This document shows, in pieces, positions 1-7,410 of a stretch of DNA of 64,000 nucleotides. The stretch lies in assembly GCA_037130365.1 (NCBI GenBank), contig JBAXTE010000002.1, positions 1 to 64,000 on the forward strand. Reading direction: 5' to 3'. The position numbers were made by a program, and so were the translations under genes. This DNA is from JBAXTE01 sp037130365 (GTDB taxonomy: Bacteria; Bacteroidota; Bacteroidia; Bacteroidales; WCHB1-69). Within the stretch, counting starts at the first letter, position 1, and every line of letters begins with the position of its first letter. Below the pieces are notes generated by a model, which was not told the DNA's origin, searched no databases, and saw only the letters and a program-made list of their open reading frames with translations.

Positions 1-962
1 CCTGAATTCCTTGAGCGCCAGTATTTCCTTGTGTTCCAGTTGTACCAGCAACACCTGTAGCGCCAACAGCACCTGTCATTCCTTGTGCTCCGGTAGCTCC
101 ATCAAGTCCATTTATTCCGTTTATTCCCGAAGAGCCAGTAGCTCCTGCAGGACCGGTTAACCCTATTGGTCCAATAGCTCCAGTAGCACCAGTTGCGCCA
201 TCTGACCCATTTGTTCCAACAGCACCAGTAGCACCTGCGGCACCAGTAGCACCAGTATTACCTTGTACTCCCTGAATTCCTTGAGCGCCAGTATTTCCTT
301 GTGTTCCAGTTGTACCAGCAACACCCGTAGTGCCAGCAACACCTGTCATTCCTTGTGCTCCGGTAACTCCATCAAGTCCATTTATTCCATTTGTCCCCGG
401 AGAGCCAGTAGCTCCAGCAGGACCGGTTAAACCTATGGGGCCAGTATTACCTTGTACTCCTTGAATTCCTTGTGCGCCAGTTGAGCCTACAGCACCAGTA
501 TTTCCTTGTGTTCCAGTTGCACCTGCGACACCCGTAGCGCCAACAGCACCTGTCATTCCTTGTGCTCCAGTAGCTCCATCAAGTCCATTTATTCCGTTTG
601 TTCCCGAAGAGCCAGTAACGCCTGCTGGACCGGTTAACCCAATTGGGCCAATAGCTCCAGTTGCACCAGTATTACCTTGTTCTCCCTGAATTCCTTGTGC
701 GCCAGTTGAGCCTACAGCACCAGTATTTCCTTGTGTTCCAGTTGCACCTGCGACACCCGTAGCGCCAACAGCACCTGTCATTCCTTGTGCTCCAGTAGCT
801 CCATCAAGTCCATTTATTCCGTTTGTTCCCGAAGAGCCAGTAGCTCCAGCAGGACCAGTTAAACCAATTGGGCCAATAGCACCAGTATTTCCTTGTGTAC
901 CAGTGGCACCAGCAATCCCTTGAGCACCAGCAGAACCAGTAGGACCAGTAGGACCAATTAAG
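1..962 (-). repeat. Long internal repeats encoding Gly-X-Y blocks
   Basis: A block encoding triplets such as GMT-GAV-GAT-GVA recurs with the anchor acctgtcatt at 71, 341, 548 and 773 on the plus strand. The spacings are 270, 207 and 225 nt, all multiples of 9. The copies are nearly identical, which suggests recent duplication and contraction of whole Gly-X-Y triplets. Confidence 0.85.
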
Positions 963-1522
963 TTTTGAAATGTATAATTAGTTTGATCTTCTCTTCTTAC
1001 ACCTAATTGTGTTCCATTCCAAATAAACTCTAACCCAACACCATCAGGACCGACTAATCCTTGCGGACCAATTGGGCCTGTTGCTCCTTGTACACCAGGT
1101 ATTCCTGGGTTCCCTTGAGAACCCGTTGCACCGACAGGACCTTGTGAACCTGTATTTCCAGCAACTCCCTGAACTCCAGTAGCTCCTTGAACTCCTTGCG
1201 CTCCTGCTGGACCTTGGGGGCCATATGCGACCTGACACATAGAAATCCAAATTGAGGTTGCTTCTCTATAAAAGAACACACAATTAGAATCGGTATCATA
1301 AACCATAAGACCATTTCCTGGATTAACAATCGACATACGAATTGTACTTGTCATTCTAGGAATAAGTAAACCTTTATCTGGAGAAACAATATCCAAAGCA
1401 GCTGAGGGATGGGGATCTTGACCATTGGGACTAATACCCACACGGCCTTGTCCATTAATATTTGGGAGTAAAGCAAAAAACATTAATCCAATTATTACAA
1501 TCTTTTGTACCGTTTTAATCAT
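1..1522 (-). CDS. Collagen-like Gly-X-Y repeat surface protein (3' end outside window)
   Basis: The start codon at 1522-1520 opens a frame with no stop down to the window edge, about 507 codons. The N-terminus is a hydrophobic signal peptide (MIKTVQKIVIIGLMFFALL). Next comes a roughly 80-residue module with the motifs ALDIVSPDKGLLIPRMT and NPGNGLMVYDTD, which I know from Bacteroidota tail-fibre-like and adhesin-like secreted proteins. After it come a short Gly-X-Y run, a non-collagen break near 965-1060, and a long Gly-X-Y region rich in GAT, GPI, GTQ and GNT triplets. It is probably an exported fibrous surface protein. The C-terminus and any sorting domain are not visible. It begins 3 nt after the stop codon of the upstream T9SS-protein gene, so the two are likely co-translated. 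The large DNA repeats change length only in steps of 9 nt, which keeps the frame. Confidence 0.85.
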   Translation of the reverse strand, partial: MIKTVQKIVIIGLMFFALLPNINGQGRVGISPNGQDPHPSAALDIVSPDKGLLIPRMTSTIRMSIVNPGNGLMVYDTDSNCVFFYREATSIWISMCQVAYGPQGPAGAQGVQGATGVQGVAGNTGSQGPVGATGSQGNPGIPGVQGATGPIGPQGLVGPDGVGLEFIWNGTQLGVRREDQTNYTFQNLIGPTGPTGSAGAQGIAGATGTQGNTGAIGPIGLTGPAGATGSSGTNGINGLDGATGAQGMTGAVGATGVAGATGTQGNTGAVGSTGAQGIQGEQGNTGATGAIGPIGLTGPAGVTGSSGTNGINGLDGATGAQGMTGAVGATGVAGATGTQGNTGAVGSTGAQGIQGVQGNTGPIGLTGPAGATGSPGTNGINGLDGVTGAQGMTGVAGTTGVAGTTGTQGNTGAQGIQGVQGNTGATGAAGATGAVGTNGSDGATGATGAIGPIGLTGPAGATGSSGINGINGLDGATGAQGMTGAVGATGVAGTTGTQGNTGAQGIQ

Positions 1523-1525
1523 ATA

Positions 1526-2809
1526 TTATTTTATTATGGATACATGTCCTACATATTGATAATCTTTACCATCTGGTTTAGTCATTATTGCTTTCCAACA
1601 ATAAGTATCAATTACACAATCCTCATTCATAAATCTACCATCCCAGCCAATTAATGGATTTGTTGTAGTAAAGAGCAAATTTCCCCATCTATCGTAAATA
1701 TACATTACAAATGTTAAAGGCGTAAAGCCCATTACAGGCATAAACAATTCATTTTTCCCATCTAAATCGGGTGTAAAAGCATTTGGGAAAAAAACATCAC
1801 CAGCATTAGCATTAGCGGTTAAAGTCCAATGCTTTTGAATACTTGAACTACTCACATTGCTAACCAACATGCTTCTATATATTAAATCGCTTTGAAAAAT
1901 GGGATAATCATCCCAGAGACCCACACCCTGGCTATGAAAGATTGGCTTAAGGCTACTTTTATCCATATTGTTTCCATTCTCGAGTTCTGAATCCAAATAC
2001 CTAAAAGTAATATTGCTCATTGGTTTTTGCGAATATGAATCTCCGTCAATAAGCCAAAATCTATCTGCAGTTTGAATTGTATTATACGGATTTAAGCAAA
2101 AAACATTTTCTGGAAATGGAGTGTTTGATGTTCCAGTTGGATATGTAGAAAAGAGCATATTCCCGATTTGAGTTCCAGCTACAATCGTCTGAAATGTAAC
2201 CCCAATATCTGATGTATCGGAATGACCACTTCCGAATGGAATGGAATAAGTAGCAATTTTATTCCCAATATTCCACTGAAGAATTCCGTAGCCTTCGTCG
2301 GGTGACGTTTCGGCAAATAGATAACCACCAATATAGTTTATTGCGTTACTTTCTTTATTATTAATTATAAATGTTCTACTATTTAAGTCAAAAATAGAAT
2401 TTATGCGCAATATTCCATTTGTAGAAGAATTGCTGTTCATTAGTATTTTTTTAGATCCAATTAATTTTAAATTCTCAAAAATTATCGGCTCTTGACCTCT
2501 AATTTTTTGTTCCAAAATGGAATTTCTCATAACAACCCATCCATTCGGAATTGGCTCTTGCATCACAAATACGCCTTCTTGACTTTCGTTAATAATGTCC
2601 TTATCCAGCAAGATAGATCCATCTAGATTAATTTTACCATTGGTAGATTCATCTCTCACAATTAAATCACCTTGTACAACCATAAAAGTTTCACCTTCGA
2701 CCACTATGCCACCTCCGCGTAAAACTAAAGTTTGTGCCTGTGTTATATGAACAGAACACACAAAAAACCATAATACTGTTAGTAAAAATGTTGTAATAAT
2801 AATTTTCAT
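1526..2809 (-). CDS. Secreted protein with gliding-motility-type (T9SS type B) C-terminal domain
   Basis: 427 residues. The chosen start at 2809 gives a clean signal peptide (MKIIITTFLLTVLWFFVCS, then ITQAQ) and sits behind the purine-rich stretch gggaaaaggg. A longer frame back to 2860 would run through the promoter, so it was not used. The last ~85 residues (FFPNAFTPDLDGKNELF, YDRWGNLLF, GWDGRF, GHVSIIK) are the gliding-motility-associated C-terminal domain, a T9SS sorting signal in Bacteroidota. The middle has no domain I recognise. It is the first gene of an operon with the collagen-like gene 3 nt downstream, so both are probably displayed at the surface. It could anchor or organise the collagen-like protein; that is inference. 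Confidence 0.85.
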   Translation of the reverse strand: MKIIITTFLLTVLWFFVCSVHITQAQTLVLRGGGIVVEGETFMVVQGDLIVRDESTNGKINLDGSILLDKDIINESQEGVFVMQEPIPNGWVVMRNSILEQKIRGQEPIIFENLKLIGSKKILMNSNSSTNGILRINSIFDLNSRTFIINNKESNAINYIGGYLFAETSPDEGYGILQWNIGNKIATYSIPFGSGHSDTSDIGVTFQTIVAGTQIGNMLFSTYPTGTSNTPFPENVFCLNPYNTIQTADRFWLIDGDSYSQKPMSNITFRYLDSELENGNNMDKSSLKPIFHSQGVGLWDDYPIFQSDLIYRSMLVSNVSSSSIQKHWTLTANANAGDVFFPNAFTPDLDGKNELFMPVMGFTPLTFVMYIYDRWGNLLFTTTNPLIGWDGRFMNEDCVIDTYCWKAIMTKPDGKDYQYVGHVSIIK

Positions 2810-2829
2810 AGTTCCCTTTTCCCTTGCGA

Positions 2830-2861
2830 CAAAGATAATAATAATAAAACATAACTGCAAT
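2830..2861 (-). promoter_or_regulatory. Promoter of the T9SS/collagen operon
   Basis: On the minus strand TATCTTTG (2837-2830) matches the Bacteroidota -7 box TAnnTTTG. ATTG (2861-2858), one mismatch from the -33 box TTTG, lies exactly 20 nt upstream. The -7 box is 20 nt from the chosen start, implying a very short leader. Confidence 0.6.
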
Positions 2862-3113
2862 AGTACAATAGAAATATTTGTAAATTTTAATTATTATTAT
2901 CAAATATCAACAAAATCAATACGTTAGCACAAGTTTAGACCATGTTAATATCCCATAATTTTACGCAAAATCGATTTATGAGGGACAAAATCACAACACA
3001 CATATTACTTAAAATTGTAATAATTTTACCTTTCTGATTAATACTTTTTAGTTTTTCTATTCAATATTTGAAAGGTTTAACCGAGAAACTTTTGAAATAT
3101 TGGTAAAATATCA

Positions 3114-3424
3114 TCAAAACATCATTAAAAATTGATGTAATAGTTGCTTTATTTTTGGAATTTTACTCAAATACGTGAATATTGAAATTCCAACAATTGC
3201 ACAGCAAAGACCCAATATTACATCAATTATATAATTATTGCCTGAGTATGCTGCTGAGAACCAAATTCCTAGTGTGAAAATTGATAATGCAATTGTAATC
3301 CATGCTTTTTGAGTTTTCGAGCATAAAACTACAAGATTACCGGATAGGATGAATGTTACGATGGTATTGCTGCAAATACATTTGCATTTTTATCATAAAT
3401 ATTTTTGAAAACATCGACTCCAAC
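3114..3424 (-). pseudogene. Remnant of a PAP2-type phosphatase / IPC-synthase-like membrane protein
   Basis: Minus-strand reading gives fragments in two frames. The first, near 3420-3365, reads GVDVFKNIYDKNANVFAAIPS and stops where the family has PSLH. The second, ending at 3114, begins VTFILSGNLVVL and continues through SAAYSGNNYIIDVILGL. The order of the pieces (FAAIPS, then hydrophobic helices, then a YIIDVILG signature) is that of PAP2_3 / inositol-phosphorylceramide-synthase-like proteins. The first histidine motif is broken by a frameshift or short deletion, and the second has N-N in place of N-H. No intact N-terminus is present. It directly abuts a broken transposase. Family assignment is by eye and moderately sure; the decayed state is clear. 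Confidence 0.5.
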
Positions 3425-3775
3425 TAGTTAGTCGAAATGAGCAAATCCAGCTCTACTTCCCATACATCCAGTTTTTTCTTGGTTAACGCTGTGCGAAATC
3501 TACTTATAAGGGAATGGTCTGGAACTGTTCCATCCATCACTATTCCAACAAACCAAATAAAAGAAATACGGTCATTAACCTGATCTTCGAACTCATAGTT
3601 ACAACCCATACCATGTTTGCAAAAGAGTCATCTTAAATAATATAATCCCTTTATATGGAGGACGAACAGTTGCACTTTCGCCTTTTTTAAGACTTATTTA
3701 TCATGCGTTCAAATGGCTTCCAGTTATCGATCAAATTTATCTGATTACAAAAATCTTCTTTTATTTTAAATCTTC
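3424..3775 (-). pseudogene. Frameshifted N-terminal fragment of an IS5-family transposase
   Basis: Three minus-strand pieces line up in order as the N-terminal (DUF772-type) region of an IS5/IS1182-like transposase. They are INLIDNWKPFERMINK near 3750-3690, then PPYKGIILFKMTLLQTWYGL near 3665-3605, then YEFEDQVNDRISF and VPDHSLISRFRTALTKKK from about 3600. Each junction needs a frameshift, near 3690 and 3605. The piece ends at a stop at 3426-3424, well short of the DDE catalytic core, and no terminal inverted repeat was seen. It cannot encode an active transposase. Confidence 0.75.
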
Positions 3776-4069
3776 AATAACAAAATATATCATTTAAATT
3801 CATTATATAATTGATAATCAAATTTATTACTAAAGTTAATTGTTGGTTATAGAGTTGATTTTTGCTCAAAATATACATTTGAGAACAATTATCACAACGC
3901 CAAAATTACTTTTAACATATACCTAGAATTTAAAAAATAGACCAAATGTGTTATTTCATCGGTTGAACCCCTTATTTTATAGAGCAACAGCTAACCACTT
4001 TTTTATACTTGTTGGAGTTTCACTTATAAAAAAGCAGTAATTTTACAATATCATTTCAAATCTTAAAAA
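3776..4069. other. AT-rich spacer upstream of the UbiA gene
   Basis: No open frame of note. A near-match to the -7 box, TAATTTTA at 4038-4045, lies 25 nt before the UbiA start and may be its promoter. Nothing else is visible. Confidence 0.4.
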
Positions 4070-4942
4070 ATGACATCAATAAAATCGTGGGGTTCGCTTG
4101 TAAAATTCAGTCATACGGTATTTTCTTTACCTTTTGCTTTTATTGGTTTTGGGCTAGGTTTTTTAGAATTTTCCAATCAGTTTAATTGGTCATCCTTGAT
4201 TTATATGGTGTTATGTGTAATTTTTGCTCGAAATGCAGCCATGGCTTTTAACCGTTTTGCTGATTTTAAAATTGACGCAAAAAATGAGCGAACAAAAAAT
4301 CGAGAAATTCCTGCAAATATAATTTCTCCAAGTAAAGCAATGGCTTTTGTGCTTATAAATACATTATTATTTATTATTACCACATATTTAATCAATCCTT
4401 TAGCTCTCTACCTTTCACCGATTGCGCTTTTTGTAATTATTATCTATAGCGCATCTAAGCGGTTTACTTGGTTATGCCATTTTATTCTTGGATTAGGACT
4501 TTCTATTGCTCCAATTGGTGCATATATTGTGCTTTCAGGCAAATTTGCCATTGCTCCATTGCTACTTTCGGGAGCAGTTTTGCTATGGGTTGGTGGCTTT
4601 GATATCTTATATGCACTTCAAGATGAAGAATTTGATAGGGCTGAGAAACTCCACTCCATTCCTCAACAATTTGGACGTAAAAAAGCCTTAATAATTTCTG
4701 CAATTTGCCATTTCGGTTCAATAATATTTTTAGTCTTTTTTGGGTTTAATCACGAATCAACTTGGATTTATTGGACAGGTTTAGCAGTTTTTACTGCAAT
4801 ACTTACATGGGAACATCTCATTGTAAAACCATCTGATATTAGTCGAGTTAATATTGCTTTTGCCACATTAAATGCCTCAGCAAGTGTGATTTTTGCTTTA
4901 TTTACACTGATAGATATGTTTTCTTTTTACCTATTTGGCTAA
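4070..4942 (+). CDS. UbiA-family prenyltransferase
   Basis: 290 residues with about eight hydrophobic segments. The first Asp-rich motif is NRFADFKIDAKNERT (near residue 61) and the second is DILYALQDEEFDR (near residue 180); both bind the Mg-diphosphate of the prenyl donor in UbiA enzymes. The N-terminal KFSHTVFSLPFAFIG is typical of the UbiA/MqnP/MenA group. The enzyme transfers a polyprenyl chain to an aromatic acceptor in the membrane, probably for menaquinone synthesis, since Bacteroidota generally use menaquinone. Which acceptor it uses cannot be read from the sequence. It stands alone, followed 99 nt later by a small membrane protein gene. Confidence 0.85.
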   Translation: MTSIKSWGSLVKFSHTVFSLPFAFIGFGLGFLEFSNQFNWSSLIYMVLCVIFARNAAMAFNRFADFKIDAKNERTKNREIPANIISPSKAMAFVLINTLLFIITTYLINPLALYLSPIALFVIIIYSASKRFTWLCHFILGLGLSIAPIGAYIVLSGKFAIAPLLLSGAVLLWVGGFDILYALQDEEFDRAEKLHSIPQQFGRKKALIISAICHFGSIIFLVFFGFNHESTWIYWTGLAVFTAILTWEHLIVKPSDISRVNIAFATLNASASVIFALFTLIDMFSFYLFG

Positions 4943-5041
4943 TAAAAAGAGTTCACAATGAATTTGGTTATTTCTGAAATATCAAATAATAAAGCAAGCT
5001 TATATCTAATTTAAAACAACTATTCATAAATTAAACAAAAA

Positions 5042-5263
5042 ATGAAAAGACTATTCACACCACTTTACCTCATAATAATTGCTCTTGGAATAGCTGGTGG
5101 TTTTGCCTATTACTATTATATTGGATGCTCAACGGGAAGTTGCCCATTAAAATCAAATCCATGGATAATGATGGGTTATGGTGGACTTATTGGATATTTA
5201 GCTGCAGACCTGATTCAGTGGATTATTGATAAAAAAAGACCGAAGGAGGAGGAGAAGGAGTGA
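5042..5263 (+). CDS. Small two-TM protein, DUF6132-like
   Basis: 73 residues. An N-terminal membrane segment (LYLIIIALGIAGGFAYYYY) is followed by a cysteine motif (GCSTGSCPLKSNP), a second membrane segment (IMMGYGGLIGYLAADLI) and a charged Lys/Glu-rich tail. This matches the DUF6132 family as I remember it; the function is unknown. The CxxxxC pair between the helices could bind a metal or form a disulphide. The Glu/Lys tail is encoded by purine-rich DNA that runs into the repeat region behind the gene. Confidence 0.75.
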   Translation: MKRLFTPLYLIIIALGIAGGFAYYYYIGCSTGSCPLKSNPWIMMGYGGLIGYLAADLIQWIIDKKRPKEEEKE

Positions 5264-5580
5264 AAAGATAATTCGTGATCCCGATATCTATCGGGAGTGA
5301 AAAGGAGTGAAGGAGTGAAAAGGTTCTGGGTGCAGGATTGAAAAGGTGCAGGGTACAGGGTGAAAAGGTGCAGGGTGCAGGGTTACAAGGTACAGGGTAA
5401 AAGCGCTACGCATCGCGCGTCACGCATTGCGAACCATTTACCATGAACCCTTCAACCGTGTACCATCGGGCCACGCATCGCGAACCATTTACCATGAACC
5501 ATTCAACAGTGAACCCTTCTTCCGCGCATTGCGAACCTTGAACCATTTACCATTTACCCTGGTTCCTTTAAAATTAAATA
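5264..5580. repeat. Degenerate word-like intergenic repeat
   Basis: The spacer starts with the hairpin CCCGATA-tc-TATCGGG (5280-5295). A plus-strand G-rich half follows, built of words such as ggtgcagggt, tacagggt and gtgaaaagg (to ~5400). Then comes a C-rich half built of gaaccatttacc, atgaaccctt and cgcatcgcgaacc. The two halves are roughly complementary in word content. Open frames here are by-products of the repeat. The same vocabulary recurs at 7264-7410, 9046-9175 and 27930-28255. Confidence 0.7.
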
Positions 5581-5586
5581 TAAATT

Positions 5587-6510
5587 ATGCATCAAAAAAA
5601 GAGAGAGCATCCGAAGATAAAATCTGAATTACACCCACGAAACAGGCATCGCGAGCGCTATGATTTTAAACAACTCATAGATAGATCTCCTGAATTAGCT
5701 CAGTTTGTTGCGATAAATAAATATGGAGATGAATCTATCGATTTCTTCAATCCAGATGCAGTAAAATCTTTGAATAAAGCCTTGCTTAAGCTATATTATA
5801 ACATCGACCATTGGGATATTCCAAATAATTATTTATGTCCACCTATTCCTGGAAGAGCGGATTATATTCATCATATTGCCGATTTATTAAGTAATAACAA
5901 TGAAGGGAAAATTCCTTCAGGAGCTAAAATTAAAGTTCTAGATATTGGTATAGGGGCAAATTGTGTTTATCCAATTATTGGTCATAATGAATATGGTTGG
6001 TCGTTTGTGGGGTGCGATATCGATCCAATTTCTATTAATTCTGCAAGAAATATAATTGACCAGAATCCTAGTTTAAAAGATAAAGTAGAATTAAGGCTAC
6101 AAGAGAATCCAAGAGATATTTTTTATGGAATTATTCAAAAAGACGAATTCTTTGATTTGACTATTTGTAATCCGCCATTTCATAGCTCAATTGCTGAAGC
6201 TCAATCTGGTGCCCTTCGAAAATTGAACAATTTAAGCCATAAAAAAACATCAAAACCAACCTTAAACTTTGGTGGACAAAACAATGAATTATGGTGTGAT
6301 GGTGGTGAAGCACAATTTGTTAGAGAAATGATTCTTCAGAGTAAACAGTTTGCTAGTTCTTGTTATTGGTTTTCAACATTAATATCAAAAGAATCCAACT
6401 TAAAGGATGTGTATCGACTTTTAAACAAAGTGGAAGCCATTGAAATTAAAACAATTGCGATGGGTCAAGGAAATAAAATTAGCCGAATTGTAGCTTGGAC
6501 TTTTCATTAA
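5587..6510 (+). CDS. rlmF: 23S rRNA (adenine1618-N6)-methyltransferase
   Basis: 307 residues, close to the usual length of RlmF (YbiN). Conserved features visible are the N-terminal HPRNRHRERYDF, PNNYLCPPIPGRADYIHH, the SAM-binding loop VLDIGIGANCVYPIIG (near residue 119), the acidic strand end GCDIDP, and the catalytic NPPFHSS (near 197) of N6-adenine methyltransferases. ELWCDGGEAQFV and the C-terminal QGNKISRIVAW also fit. It uses SAM to methylate A1618 (E. coli numbering) of 23S rRNA. It is a single gene between repeat-rich spacers; the start at 5587 is just beyond the repeats. Confidence 0.95.
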   Translation: MHQKKREHPKIKSELHPRNRHRERYDFKQLIDRSPELAQFVAINKYGDESIDFFNPDAVKSLNKALLKLYYNIDHWDIPNNYLCPPIPGRADYIHHIADLLSNNNEGKIPSGAKIKVLDIGIGANCVYPIIGHNEYGWSFVGCDIDPISINSARNIIDQNPSLKDKVELRLQENPRDIFYGIIQKDEFFDLTICNPPFHSSIAEAQSGALRKLNNLSHKKTSKPTLNFGGQNNELWCDGGEAQFVREMILQSKQFASSCYWFSTLISKESNLKDVYRLLNKVEAIEIKTIAMGQGNKISRIVAWTFH

Positions 6511-6629
6511 AATTAAAAAAACACAAAATGACGGCTTAGAGAGTAGCGGCTTCTATGGCAAAAAACAGTTTGATAACTCAAAAAATATTTTTAGTTTTCT
6601 AAAAGCACTTCTATTCAAAAAAACGCTAT

Positions 6630-7247
6630 TTATCCATTAATCGTCAACAAATTTGTAGAAACTTTTTCAATGATTTTCTTCATTAATGCTGGTTGAGTGG
6701 TGGCAAAAAACAACTTTTGCACTTTTGGGTTTGCAACAAGAATTCGTTCGGTTTGGGTTAATGCATCTTGCTTATTTATTTCGTCAAAATCATCTACTAC
6801 GATGGTGTTTACAAGTTTTAGATTTAATCCTGTGCCCGTATATAATTCTCCAAGTCGTTTTCCTGTTCCAACTACGATATCAGCCCCTTTATAAATTTCG
6901 TTTCTTTGCTTTTCGAGGTCGTCATCGGTATAAGCACACAAAACTCGTAAGTGCGAATATTTTCCAAACTTATCTAGTAACTCCTTAAAAATTAGGACTT
7001 TTTCTTTTGTTGGTACCACAACTATTGCTCTAGGAATATCTTCATCTTCAAGCTCAGTTTTAAGTTTGTGAAGAAGATAAATCACCGCTAAAGTACTCTT
7101 GCCGGTTTCTTTTGGCGAAATTACAAATACGTCGGATCCACTTTTTATTTTTGGTAGAGCTAACCTTTGCATCGCAGTTGGTTCAGTAATTTCTAATTGC
7201 GAAAGTTTCTCTGCAAGCGGAGAATATAGTTTTTTTGATGTGAACAT
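6630..7247 (-). CDS. Half-length DEAD-box-like protein (RecA-like domain 1 only)
   Basis: 205 residues. The Q-motif region (ITEPTAMQRLALPKI) leads into a degenerate Walker A (SPKETGKST, near residue 44) that keeps the GKS/T. Motif Ia-like PTKEK, TGKRL, the motif II position VVDDFDEI (in place of DEAD) and FFATTQP (in place of SAT) follow. This is domain 1 of a DEAD-box helicase; the second RecA domain, needed for unwinding, is absent, and the protein ends just after motif III. No helicase-C coding is visible downstream. The family normally remodels RNA; this protein may bind ATP or RNA but is unlikely to unwind duplexes alone. It could instead be a truncated gene, though its own frame is clean. 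Confidence 0.75.
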   Translation of the reverse strand: MFTSKKLYSPLAEKLSQLEITEPTAMQRLALPKIKSGSDVFVISPKETGKSTLAVIYLLHKLKTELEDEDIPRAIVVVPTKEKVLIFKELLDKFGKYSHLRVLCAYTDDDLEKQRNEIYKGADIVVGTGKRLGELYTGTGLNLKLVNTIVVDDFDEINKQDALTQTERILVANPKVQKLFFATTQPALMKKIIEKVSTNLLTING

Positions 7248-7263
7248 ATTTTATATATTAACG

Positions 7264-7410
7264 TGATAATTATTATTTTAAAACCGGCGAACCCTGTGCC
7301 CTATACCCTGCACTCCCGAAAAACAGAATTATACATAAGGTGATTCGTTGTTTTTTGGAACCTTCACCCTTCACCTTTTACCTTTTACCCTGCACAATTT
7401 ACCCTGCCCC
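7264..7410. repeat. Degenerate word-like intergenic repeat
   Basis: Short C-rich words (accctgtgccctataccctgc, then ttcacccttcacctttt and taccctgc) occupy the spacer between nadB and the DEAD-like gene. It is the same vocabulary as the repeat at 5264-5580. Confidence 0.6.

Noticed and set aside
1044..1329. Open frames overlapping the collagen-like gene in other frames
   Set aside because: They are shadows of the Gly-X-Y coding frame, which has a signal peptide and a continuous repeat.
5427..5627. Plus-strand frame across the spacer before rlmF
   Set aside because: Its protein is only translated repeat words (IYHEPFN repeated); rlmF begins at 5587 in another frame.
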